Shown: positions 6,929 through 13,263 of the stretch, one piece after another
Layout: every line of letters begins with the position of its first letter
How positions within the stretch are numbered: position 1 is the first letter of the stretch
DNA from: Gammaproteobacteria bacterium
Lineage (GTDB): Bacteria; Pseudomonadota; Gammaproteobacteria; Pseudomonadales; Pseudohongiellaceae
Direction of reading: 5' to 3'
NCBI GenBank assembly: GCA_002714195.1
Contig: PAWK01000074.1
Coordinates: 21,576 to 34,838, forward strand
Length of the DNA: 13,263 bases
Notes under the pieces: model-generated
Databases searched by the model: none
Told to the model about the DNA's origin: nothing
What the model saw: only the letters and a program-made list of their open reading frames with translations
Made by a program: the position numbers and the translations under genes

Positions 6929-8749
6929 TCAGTCCCAATCGGGCAGAGCGAAAGTTAAGATGAGATCGCCTCCCCGACGACCTCTAGACCCACCTCCCGA
7001 GGCTACGGTGATAAATTCCTCGCCATCGATTGAGAACACTGCAGGTGACGCAAATACTCCCGAGCCGGTGTTGTATTTCCACAATTCCTCGCCGGTTTCG
7101 GCATCGAAGGCGTAAAAATATCCGGCGGTGTTGCTTCCTGCGCCCACAAAGACGAGGCCTCCCGCGGTTACAACTGGTCCCGCTTGGCCATAACCCTCAA
7201 AAATCTGTCTCCAGATTAATTCGCCGGTGGTCGGATCATAGGCTGAAAAATATCCCTTTGGATCCCGAGCAGAGTTAAAGGGCTGGTCTATCGCGTTAAC
7301 ATAGAGAAGGCCAGTCTCTTTTCCGTACGCGAGTGGTCCATAATTTGAGCCTCCACCAAAGCCCGGCGCAAACACTTGATTTGGACCGATAGGTGTAAAT
7401 TGCTCCACCAATTCGTTTTGCTCCATATGCTGTGCAGGTATGTCGGTTGGGAATACGGGTGAAACCGGTTCCATTCGTTCCCCATTCTTCTTGTGGGGGA
7501 TTGGCTGAGTCGGCCAGGGCTCTTCTCCCTCTGTATCAGTCTGTGTAGAGACAGGCGTTTCTATAATGGGGTGGACAGGTTCTCCGGTCTCCCTATTCAG
7601 AATATAGAGCCAGCTGTTTTTGCTTGCCTGGGCCATGGCCTTTACTGGCTCACCGTCCACCTCCATATCAAAAAGTACCGGTTGATTACCCGAGTCATAA
7701 TCCCAGACATCATGATGGACTTGTTGGTAGTGCCAAGCTAGCTCTCCTTCATCCAGTGTCAATGCGATCAGAGAATCGGTAAACAAGTTCATACCATCTC
7801 TTTTCGTGCTGTCTCCGAACGGGTTTCCCACCGCGAAGTAGACCATCCCCAGCTCCGGATCAATAGAGGGAGTCTCCCAAATCCCGCCGCCATTCCGCTC
7901 ACCCCCAACCCAGGTCGGGCCCGCTATATCCCAACCCTGGTCGGTTTCATCTTGCGGCACAGTATTGAAATGCCAGAGCACCTCGCCGGTCAGGTCATCT
8001 ATTGCTAAAACATATCCCCCGGCAATGTGACTCTCGCTTCGAGTAGTCCCAATATAAATTACGTTGTCGTGTATCTGGGGGGCCGTTGTGAACCAGTATC
8101 CAACCGAAATAGCAGTCTCGATTGAAGGGTCTTTCTGATGCAGCACATCTAAAATTACAGAAGCTTGTCCCCCATCACCAAAACTTTCTATGGGCTCGCC
8201 TGTTTTCGCATCAAGAGCGAACATAAACGAACCAGCTGCTGTGTAAACAACACCGTCATCATAGACGACGCCCCGATGCCGAAAAATATAACCTTCCCTT
8301 CGCCCGCCACCCAGAAGGCGAGTGACATCATATGTCCAAATTAGGTGACCGTCTCGGGCGTTGACTGCGTACACACTGCCCCTCGAATCTGTGATATACA
8401 TTATCTCATCGACGATCACCGGTGTAGTCTGGTTGCTCACACCGTCTATTACACCGTGCTGGAACAACCATCGGGGTGTCAGGGTACCTACATTCTCTTT
8501 TGTGATTTGGTCTGTGGGTGCAAAGCGCGACCCATAAAGATCAAAATTGTGTAACGGCCACTCTAAGTCAGAGACGGAAGAGCGAATTTCAACAGCGCCG
8601 CCGGTAGTTTCGCTGCTGGTTGCGACTGAGATAGATGTTGTATTGCCGGAATCTTCAGAGCAAGCACTTAAGGCGATAATTAGAAACGCGATGGCAGCTA
8701 ATTTGACTCGGTTTTTATAGCTGTTGAAATACGCAACAGGTTTTTGCAT
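6929..8749 (-). CDS. PQQ-type quinoprotein dehydrogenase lipoprotein (606 aa)
   Basis: Eight-bladed beta-propeller of the PQQ alcohol/glucose dehydrogenase superfamily, expected to oxidise an alcohol or sugar in the periplasm; substrate unknown. Residues 1-29 are a lipoprotein signal ending in a lipobox (LSAC, Cys30); the next residue is Ser, favouring the outer membrane. The N-terminal blade WPLHNFDLYGSRFAP and the repeats WTYD, LDAKTGE, IDDLTGEVLWHF and FDAETGEELWKY are typical. Glu239 in TRSESHIAGGYV and Asn309 in VGNP match calcium/PQQ ligands of methanol dehydrogenase, and HHDVWDYD (345-352) is the family hallmark. The usual catalytic Asp in R-x-G-D-N-L is Met320 here (RDGMNLFT). There is no vicinal Cys-Cys and no heme domain, so it needs a separate cytochrome. 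ATG 8749 is chosen over the one at 8770 because GGAG sits 7 bases before it. It follows the c5-like gene by 37 bases on the same strand. Confidence 0.9.
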   Translation of the reverse strand: MQKPVAYFNSYKNRVKLAAIAFLIIALSACSEDSGNTTSISVATSSETTGGAVEIRSSVSDLEWPLHNFDLYGSRFAPTDQITKENVGTLTPRWLFQHGVIDGVSNQTTPVIVDEIMYITDSRGSVYAVNARDGHLIWTYDVTRLLGGGRREGYIFRHRGVVYDDGVVYTAAGSFMFALDAKTGEPIESFGDGGQASVILDVLHQKDPSIETAISVGYWFTTAPQIHDNVIYIGTTRSESHIAGGYVLAIDDLTGEVLWHFNTVPQDETDQGWDIAGPTWVGGERNGGGIWETPSIDPELGMVYFAVGNPFGDSTKRDGMNLFTDSLIALTLDEGELAWHYQQVHHDVWDYDSGNQPVLFDMEVDGEPVKAMAQASKNSWLYILNRETGEPVHPIIETPVSTQTDTEGEEPWPTQPIPHKKNGERMEPVSPVFPTDIPAQHMEQNELVEQFTPIGPNQVFAPGFGGGSNYGPLAYGKETGLLYVNAIDQPFNSARDPKGYFSAYDPTTGELIWRQIFEGYGQAGPVVTAGGLVFVGAGSNTAGYFYAFDAETGEELWKYNTGSGVFASPAVFSIDGEEFITVASGGGSRGRRGGDLILTFALPDWD

Positions 8750-8786
8750 TGATAAACTCCAATGTCTCATTTTAAGTTGATAAATA

Positions 8787-9119
8787 TTACTGACTCTCTT
8801 CTAACATGAACTGTACGATCGCTTTTAAATCATCATCTGTGCAATCTGCGCAAAGCCCTCGAGCTGGCATCATACCATTTAGCCCGTTGATGGTGCTTTG
8901 AACTAAAGTGTTAAAGCCTTTCTCTAATCTTATTTCCCACTCGATAATATCGCCGACGACGGGCGCGTGGGCCTGTCCCGTGCCGTGGCATGCAAAGCAA
9001 GTTGCCTGGTATTTAGCTTCGGCATCGAAGTTTTCTGACTCTTGTGCCACTGCCACTGCACTCACAAGATTTGCGATAAAACATACGGCTGTAAGTATAT
9101 ATATTTGATGGTTGCTCAT
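8787..9119 (-). CDS. Cytochrome c5-like monoheme c-type cytochrome (110 aa)
   Basis: Small periplasmic electron carrier. Residues 1-25 (ending VSAVAVAQ) are a signal peptide. CFACH (residues 41-45) is the heme-attachment motif. GMMPARGLCADC supplies the probable methionine axial ligand and the two extra cysteines that form a disulfide in c5-type cytochromes, followed by the C-terminal helix TDDDLKAIVQFML. The length of about 85 mature residues fits the c5 class. It is the first gene of a two-gene operon with the PQQ-type dehydrogenase 37 bases downstream, so it is the likely electron acceptor of that enzyme. Its promoter region is shared with the divergent diheme cytochrome gene and contains a perfect palindrome. 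Confidence 0.93.
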   Translation of the reverse strand: MSNHQIYILTAVCFIANLVSAVAVAQESENFDAEAKYQATCFACHGTGQAHAPVVGDIIEWEIRLEKGFNTLVQSTINGLNGMMPARGLCADCTDDDLKAIVQFMLEESQ

Positions 9120-9159
9120 TAGACTCTCATAACCTTTTCCAACTTGTAATACTTAAATC

Positions 9160-9173
9160 TGGTCGCGCGACCA
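9160..9173. promoter_or_regulatory. Perfect 14-bp palindrome TGGTCGCGCGACCA, candidate operator
   Basis: The 14-mer is exactly self-complementary and GC-rich inside an AT-rich 152-base gap between divergent cytochrome genes. It sits about 40 bases before the c5-like start and about 100 bases before the diheme cytochrome start, near where a -35 element of the minus-strand gene would lie. No T-tract follows on either strand. Its symmetry and placement fit a dimeric transcription factor controlling both genes. The factor is not identifiable here. Confidence 0.6.
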
Positions 9174-9197
9174 TCAGTGTAACCAACAAACTAGGTA

Positions 9198-9227
9198 TTC
9201 GACAACGTTGAGTCCAATGAATAGAAT
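9198..9227 (+). promoter_or_regulatory. Possible promoter of the diheme cytochrome gene
   Basis: A good -10 TAGAAT (9222-9227) lies 18 bases after a poor -35 TTCGAC (9198-9203). Transcription would start about 38 bases before ATG 9272. The weak -35 fits a promoter needing an activator, for which the palindrome about 25 bases upstream is a candidate site. Confidence 0.3.
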
Positions 9228-9271
9228 GCAGTTCAGTTGTAAATTGCACCTTTCAGAAATTCGGGGCTAAG

Positions 9272-10159
9272 ATGTCTAATAAGGGCGTAATTCTAACCAT
9301 TTTTTCGGTAGTCTCTGCGATCACGGTTCTGTGGTTGTTTTTTCCGCCGAGAATTTCCGTATCGGGAGAGCTGCCCAGTTCAGAGGAAGCTCTAAAAAGA
9401 GGCGAGTATCTTGTAGTTGCGGGAGGTTGTATAAGCTGTCATCGGGGCCAAACTGAAGAAACCAACGAGAGTCTTGCGGGCGGTCTTGGGATAGAAACTG
9501 AATTTGGGACATTTTTCGCTCCAAATATTACACCTGATGCTACGACAGGAATCGGTAGTTGGAAGGCTCAGGATTTTGTTCGAGCATTGAAACATGGGCG
9601 GCAGCCGTCGGGAGGATTTTATTTTCCGTCTTTTCCCTATCGTGCCTACTCTAAACTTACTGATGAGGATCTGCTTTCTATGGCTGCGTACCTTATGTCA
9701 CTTGAACCGGTCGTAATGCGAGTGTCTGAGCCAAATACACCACCGTGGCTTGCTCGCTGGATGGTTGCAGGCTGGAACAAGTTGGCAGATCTTTCAGGCC
9801 CCCCTGATGAAATATACGATGACGTTCTGGTAGCGAGAGGTGCTTATCTAGCAAGGCATCTTGGACATTGCGGAGAGTGTCATACCCCTCGGAATGTTCT
9901 CGGCATACTTGACTATTCGCGAGAATTTGCAGGAGCCGAGCTTGGCGATGAAATTATTGAACCAATTGATGGAGCAGCACTTAAGGAGTGGACTACCAAT
10001 AATTTTGATATTTTCCTCTTGCTTGGATTGAAGCCAAATGGCGAATTTGTTGGCGGTGACATGAATGAAGTAATAGAGCACAACACAAGTAAGCTAACAG
10101 ACGGCGACCGTGACGCTCTTGCGGCATTCTTTACTCGTCATAATTCTGCAGGTGGCTGA
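9272..10159 (+). CDS. Membrane-anchored diheme cytochrome c (295 aa)
   Basis: Periplasmic electron-transfer subunit of the type paired with PQQ or flavin dehydrogenases (adhB/gndh cytochrome subunit-like). Residues 5-24 are an uncleaved N-terminal anchor. Two cytochrome c domains follow: CISCH (53-57), with the family segment FFAPNITPDATTGIGSW and FPSFPYRAYSKLTDEDL, then CGECH (200-204) with GGDMNEVIEHNTSKLTDGD. Met264 is the likely axial ligand of heme 2. The PSFPY segment of domain 1 has no obvious methionine ligand, as is common in these subunits. The usual alcohol dehydrogenase subunit has three hemes; this has two and is correspondingly shorter. It is divergent from the c5-like/PQQ-dehydrogenase operon, suggesting shared control and possibly a shared electron route. 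It ends at a bidirectional terminator. Confidence 0.92.
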   Translation: MSNKGVILTIFSVVSAITVLWLFFPPRISVSGELPSSEEALKRGEYLVVAGGCISCHRGQTEETNESLAGGLGIETEFGTFFAPNITPDATTGIGSWKAQDFVRALKHGRQPSGGFYFPSFPYRAYSKLTDEDLLSMAAYLMSLEPVVMRVSEPNTPPWLARWMVAGWNKLADLSGPPDEIYDDVLVARGAYLARHLGHCGECHTPRNVLGILDYSREFAGAELGDEIIEPIDGAALKEWTTNNFDIFLLLGLKPNGEFVGGDMNEVIEHNTSKLTDGDRDALAAFFTRHNSAGG

Positions 10160-10198
10160 AAGTAGTAAATTGATTGCGGCACTAACTTGAGTTATTTG

Positions 10199-10230
10199 AA
10201 AAAAGGCGACACCACGATGCCGCCTTTTAT
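10199..10230. terminator. Bidirectional terminator between convergent cytochrome genes
   Basis: AAAAGGCG (10201-10208) pairs with CGCCTTTT (10221-10228); CA/TG pairs may extend the stem inside after one mismatch. On the minus strand the stem is followed by a run of six T (complement of 10199-10204), a good terminator for the cytochrome c' gene. On the plus strand TTTTAT follows, a moderate one for the diheme cytochrome gene. Confidence 0.85.
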
Positions 10231-10243
10231 AATCAAGTCATGG

Positions 10244-10720
10244 TTAGTCCCTATCGACTCTGTATGTGTCGTGGCAATTTCCGCAAGAGCCACCGAACGC
10301 TCGGAATGCTCCCAGAGTCGCTCCCATATCGCCGGTCGCCGCTGCATCGGCGAACGCATTAGCATTAGTGATTAGAGCTTGACTCATCTCCGCAATATCG
10401 GCCTGATTACTCCAAATGCTGTCGAGCGCAGTGGTTTCTATGTCGTCGAATTCGCTTGTATCTACCGACAGCATTTCTGGAATCATAGTTGCCATCACGG
10501 CAATTCGTCTTGCATTGCGCTCAGCGACCTCTGCATTAAACGGGGCGCCCTGTGCCATTCCGGCAATGGGGCCTAAATTGTAGCGAATAGTCTTGAATAA
10601 AGACTTACGCTGATCTACGGCGGCCGCTGCTTGCTCCTCGGGGGTCATGTCCTGCGCGACTGAATTATAAGTTACACTAACTATTACCGCTGCGGACAGC
10701 AGCGCTACTATTCTTCTCAT
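10244..10720 (-). CDS. Cytochrome c' (class II c-type cytochrome, 158 aa)
   Basis: Periplasmic four-helix-bundle cytochrome. The heme motif lies near the C-terminus, CGNCHDTYRVD (C146, C149, H150), as in class II cytochromes. Residues 1-23 (ending YNSVAQ) are a signal peptide. The helices RKSLFKTIRYNLGPIAGM, ERNARRIAVMATMIPEML and ALITNANAFADAAATGD follow the family order. Proteins of this class bind NO or CO at a five-coordinate heme and are linked to NO tolerance, though some serve in electron transfer. Start ATG 10718-10720 is chosen because GGGAG lies 8 bases before it; an in-frame ATG at 10735 would overlap that ribosome site. It is convergent with the diheme cytochrome gene and has its own promoter candidate at 10823-10856. 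Confidence 0.93.
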   Translation of the reverse strand: MRRIVALLSAAVIVSVTYNSVAQDMTPEEQAAAAVDQRKSLFKTIRYNLGPIAGMAQGAPFNAEVAERNARRIAVMATMIPEMLSVDTSEFDDIETTALDSIWSNQADIAEMSQALITNANAFADAAATGDMGATLGAFRAFGGSCGNCHDTYRVDRD

Positions 10721-10822
10721 TGCAATTTCTCCCATTCCCTATATTTCAATTAAACTAACTTTGTTGAGATTCAGACTAAGCTTTTCCCACACTAAACTAT
10801 CGACTCGTTTTAAAATCACTAT

Positions 10823-10856
10823 ATTATAATTATAGGCGTATATCATTGTGTCGTAA
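10823..10856 (-). promoter_or_regulatory. Promoter candidate of the cytochrome c' gene, with tandem TATAAT
   Basis: On the minus strand TTACGA (10856-10851), a 16-base spacer and a perfect TATAAT (10834-10829), followed directly by a second TATAAT (10828-10823). A leader of about 100 bases would precede the ATG at 10720. The -10 is strong and the -35 moderate. The rest of the 171-base gap (10721-10891) shows no gene. Confidence 0.5.
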
Positions 10857-10891
10857 TCGGAAAGCCAATTTGATTTGCTTTTTCTAAAGAC

Positions 10892-13009
10892 TTACCAAAT
10901 TCTCACGCGCTCTTCCGGGGGCAGGTAGAGTATGTCGCCTTCTTTTACATCAAATGCTTCATACCATTCATCAAAATTCCTAACGACGCCATTGACTCTA
11001 AATTCAGAGGGAGAGTGGGGATCACTGGTAAGTCTTTGTATCAAGGCATCCTCGCGATATTTACGTTGCCAAACTTGAGCCCAAGACAAGAAAAATCTTT
11101 GGTCTCCAGTTAACCCATCAATGACCGGAGCGTCTCCACCACTTAGTGACATCTTATAGGCTCGATAAGCAAGAGAAAGCCCGCCTATATCGCCAATATT
11201 TTCCCCTAGTGTAAAATTACCATCAATAAAGTATCCGGAGACGGGTTCAAATTCATCGTACTGTGAAGCAATGGCCTTCGTGAGTAACTCAAAGTTCTCC
11301 CGATCTTCGTCAGTCCACCAATTTCGCTGAATCCCAGCGAAGTCCGACTTAGAACCTTGGTCGTCAAACCCGTGTCCCATCTCGTGCCCTATTACCGCGC
11401 CGATGCCGCCGTAATTTACTGCTGCATCAGCTTGTGGGTCGAAAAACGGGGGCTGCAGAATACCTGCAGGGAAAACTATTTCGTTAAATGACGAGTTATA
11501 ATATGCATTTACCGTTTGGGGTGTCATGCCCCACTCCTCACGGTTGGTAGGTTTGCCTAGGCGTTGGATCTCGTCTGCATAATTAAACTCTCTAATTTTC
11601 TGCGCGTTTGTAAAAAGATCGTTTCGGTCTATCTCAATTGATGAAAAATCCCTCCATTCATCAGGATAAGCTATTTTAGGTCTAAAAGACTGTAGTTTTT
11701 TTTGCGCTTCATCTTTTGTGGCGTAGCTCATCCAATCAATTTCATCAATGCTTTGGGCTAATGCGGCCCGGAGATTCTCAACAAGCTGTTCCATCTGTTG
11801 CTTAGCTGATTCGGGGAAATGCCGCTGGACATAGACTTGCCCGACTGCCTCCCCCAAGCTATTTAAAGCGCCTACTCGAGATACCCCACGCTCCCAGCGT
11901 TCTCTCTGCTCAGGCACTCCTCTAAGAACCGTTGAGTAAAAGTTAAAGCGGGCATTATCTAATTCTTCAGATAGAGTACTGGCACTATCTACTATCAAAC
12001 GGTATGTCATGTAGTTTACCCAGTCATCGACTGGGAGCGAATTTACCAACTCTATAATGGGAGACATGGCGCTTGGATAAGAAACGTTTAAATCTTCGAG
12101 CTGACTGATGCCGGCAGCATTAAAATAGCTATCCCAATCAAAGCCTGGGAAAGTACTTTTAAAGTCTGTAAATGTCATTGGATTGTAGGTTAAATCACGA
12201 TTTCGACGTTGATTTCGAGGCCAAAGACTCTCTGCAATTGCTGTCTCGAGGCTGAGTATACTCAGCGCTTTCTGATTTGCGTCTTCAATAGACGCAAACT
12301 CCAGGATTTCGCCGATATGATCAACATAAGCCGCTCTGACGTCCTGAAATTCCTCAGTGTCACGCAAGTAATAGTCCCGGTCCGGTAGCGAAATTCCTCC
12401 CACCGAAAGCACCAGCTGATGCCTATCTGGATTACTACGATCTGCTCCCACGTAAAAACCAAATGGTGTTGCCGTGTTTTCAACAAACGAACGCCCGAAT
12501 GCTTTGACAAGTTCGTCTTTTGTATCAATCTCTCGTAGTTTAGCCAAACCATCTCGCAAGGGCCCTATCCCTCGGTCGTTTAGCGCATCTATGTTCATGT
12601 AACTGAGATAGTAATCGCTTATTTTCTGTTCGATCGAGCCTTGAGTTGGTTCTGTTTGGCTTAAATCCTCAATAATCCCTCTGACTCGTTGGTCAGAACG
12701 ATCACTTAAGACGGTAAAGGAACCATAACTACTTCTTGAGGCGGGCAACTCAAAAGTATCCAACCATCCACCATTGGCATACCGAAAGAAATCATCTCCA
12801 GCCTTCGTCTCTGGGTCTTGATAAGACATATCTATCCCGAAATTGCCCAATTCCGGCTTGAGGCTGCCAGCGGTTTTGAGCTGACTAGCGATAGTTTCAG
12901 TGCTGACTAAAGGCGCCTCTTCCATATCGTTTTCCGTACCGCAGCTTGATAAAAGTCCAATCAATGTAAGCCTACACAGAGATCGAAATACGATTGAATC
13001 TGATGCCAT
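10892..13009 (-). CDS. pepO: M13-family zinc metallopeptidase lipoprotein, PepO/neprilysin-like (705 aa)
   Basis: Endopeptidase cleaving small peptides on the amino side of hydrophobic residues, probably at the cell envelope. Residues 1-22 are a lipoprotein signal with lipobox LSSC (Cys23); the following Gly favours the outer membrane. The N-terminal part has the family opening DDFFRYANGGWLD. The catalytic half shows VNAYYN (Asn501, substrate binding), HEMGH (His542, Glu543, His546) and GENIGD (third zinc ligand Glu603, Asp607). The 41- and 61-residue spacings are close to human neprilysin (Asn542, His583, Glu646). The end PPEERVRIW matches the family C-terminal tryptophan. The length of about 700 is normal and no active residue is missing. 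A good ribosome site (GAGGAG, 6-7 bases) supports ATG 13009. It appears to be a single-gene unit; I see no convincing terminator in the AT-rich 3' flank. Confidence 0.97.
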   Translation of the reverse strand: MASDSIVFRSLCRLTLIGLLSSCGTENDMEEAPLVSTETIASQLKTAGSLKPELGNFGIDMSYQDPETKAGDDFFRYANGGWLDTFELPASRSSYGSFTVLSDRSDQRVRGIIEDLSQTEPTQGSIEQKISDYYLSYMNIDALNDRGIGPLRDGLAKLREIDTKDELVKAFGRSFVENTATPFGFYVGADRSNPDRHQLVLSVGGISLPDRDYYLRDTEEFQDVRAAYVDHIGEILEFASIEDANQKALSILSLETAIAESLWPRNQRRNRDLTYNPMTFTDFKSTFPGFDWDSYFNAAGISQLEDLNVSYPSAMSPIIELVNSLPVDDWVNYMTYRLIVDSASTLSEELDNARFNFYSTVLRGVPEQRERWERGVSRVGALNSLGEAVGQVYVQRHFPESAKQQMEQLVENLRAALAQSIDEIDWMSYATKDEAQKKLQSFRPKIAYPDEWRDFSSIEIDRNDLFTNAQKIREFNYADEIQRLGKPTNREEWGMTPQTVNAYYNSSFNEIVFPAGILQPPFFDPQADAAVNYGGIGAVIGHEMGHGFDDQGSKSDFAGIQRNWWTDEDRENFELLTKAIASQYDEFEPVSGYFIDGNFTLGENIGDIGGLSLAYRAYKMSLSGGDAPVIDGLTGDQRFFLSWAQVWQRKYREDALIQRLTSDPHSPSEFRVNGVVRNFDEWYEAFDVKEGDILYLPPEERVRIW

Positions 13010-13087
13010 CTTTTTCTCCTCGTTTATTAGCTCAGTAAAGCCAAGTTTTGAAGTATACCTGATTTAGATTTATCGATAACATGGCCT

Positions 13088-13118
13088 CCTATAAAACATC
13101 AGAAGTGTGACAAGTCAA
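13088..13118 (-). promoter_or_regulatory. Possible promoter of the M13 peptidase gene
   Basis: On the minus strand TTGACT (13118-13113) is followed after 19 bases by TATAGG (13093-13088). The -35 matches five of six bases; the -10 is weak and the spacing long. The implied leader is about 70-80 bases. Confidence 0.3.
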
Positions 13119-13141
13119 CTTAAGGAAATAATAACAGACCC

Positions 13142-13263
13142 ATGTCGATCCAAGAGGGAAATAGTGCAAACATCAAATGGATTGGTGTTACCTCTGTGTT
13201 ATTCGGGGTTCTTTTGATTGCCAACCATGCCAACGAAATTCTTAAACAAGCTGTCATCGTGCC
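13142..13263 (+). CDS. Start of a possible small membrane protein, cut by right edge
   Basis: An open frame runs from ATG 13142 to the window end: 40 codons, MSIQEGNSANIKWIGVTSVL and onward, with no stop. Residues 12-30 (KWIGVTSVLFGVLLIANHA) look like one membrane span. AAGGA upstream is a possible ribosome site but about 16 bases from the ATG, which is long. It is divergent from the peptidase gene with 132 bases between, enough for two promoters. With so little sequence I cannot assign a family, and it could still be a chance frame. Confidence 0.45.
   Translation, partial: MSIQEGNSANIKWIGVTSVLFGVLLIANHANEILKQAVIV

Noticed and set aside
7030..8554. Plus-strand open frames opposite the PQQ-type dehydrogenase (e.g. 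7030-7278, 7493-7741, 8345-8554)
   Set aside because: They lie antisense to a gene with clear family motifs, have odd Arg/Cys-rich composition, and lack ribosome sites.
10187..10375. Plus-strand frame opposite the end of the cytochrome c' gene
   Set aside because: It crosses the bidirectional terminator and runs antisense to the heme-motif region; no family resemblance.
10861..10888. AAAGC...GCTTT hairpin after the M13 peptidase gene
   Set aside because: Five weak base pairs, bulged, with no proper T-run in the minus-strand direction.
13070..13079. 10-bp palindrome TTATCGATAA upstream of the peptidase gene
   Set aside because: Short and AT-rich, expected often by chance; no other sign of function.

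Overview
The window looks like chromosomal DNA from a gammaproteobacterium, probably marine and heterotrophic. Evidence for this is a monomeric NADP-isocitrate dehydrogenase, a c5-type cytochrome, a class II cytochrome c', a PQQ-type dehydrogenase lipoprotein, an M13 peptidase lipoprotein and an UnbU-like membrane protein. Base composition is moderate and AT-leaning between genes. Placement in an OM182/Pseudohongiella-like lineage is only a guess from gene content. There are no tRNA or rRNA genes, no CRISPR array, no transposase and no phage gene. No gap between genes exceeds about 240 bases.

Layout: (1) 2-1615, the C-terminal two thirds of icd, cut by the left edge. (2) 1682-3223, minus strand: a small secreted protein of unknown function, and upstream of it a conserved secreted protein of unknown function whose terminator separates the two. 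(3) 3460-6065, plus strand: a translationally coupled pair, an UnbU/RnfD-NqrB-like multi-span membrane protein carrying a cysteine-paired Sel1-like tail, then a membrane-anchored SUMF1-fold protein without the FGE active-site cysteines. (4) 6224-6853, plus strand: a DUF6249-like membrane protein and a small XRE regulator behind an inverted-repeat operator candidate, ending in a strong terminator. (5) 6929-10720, a periplasmic electron-transfer block: a c5-like cytochrome and a PQQ-dehydrogenase lipoprotein on minus, a divergent diheme cytochrome c on plus with a perfect 14-bp palindrome in the shared promoter region, and a convergent cytochrome c' on minus separated by a bidirectional terminator. 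(6) 10892-13009, minus strand: an M13 (PepO/neprilysin-like) peptidase lipoprotein. (7) 13142 to the right edge: the start of a possible small membrane protein.

How they may work together: the PQQ-type dehydrogenase would pass electrons to the c5 cytochrome and/or the diheme cytochrome and on to the respiratory chain, with cytochrome c' perhaps binding NO or buffering redox stress. The UnbU-like/SUMF1-like pair is the least understood part. Both proteins appear to place soluble domains in the periplasm, and they may form one membrane complex.
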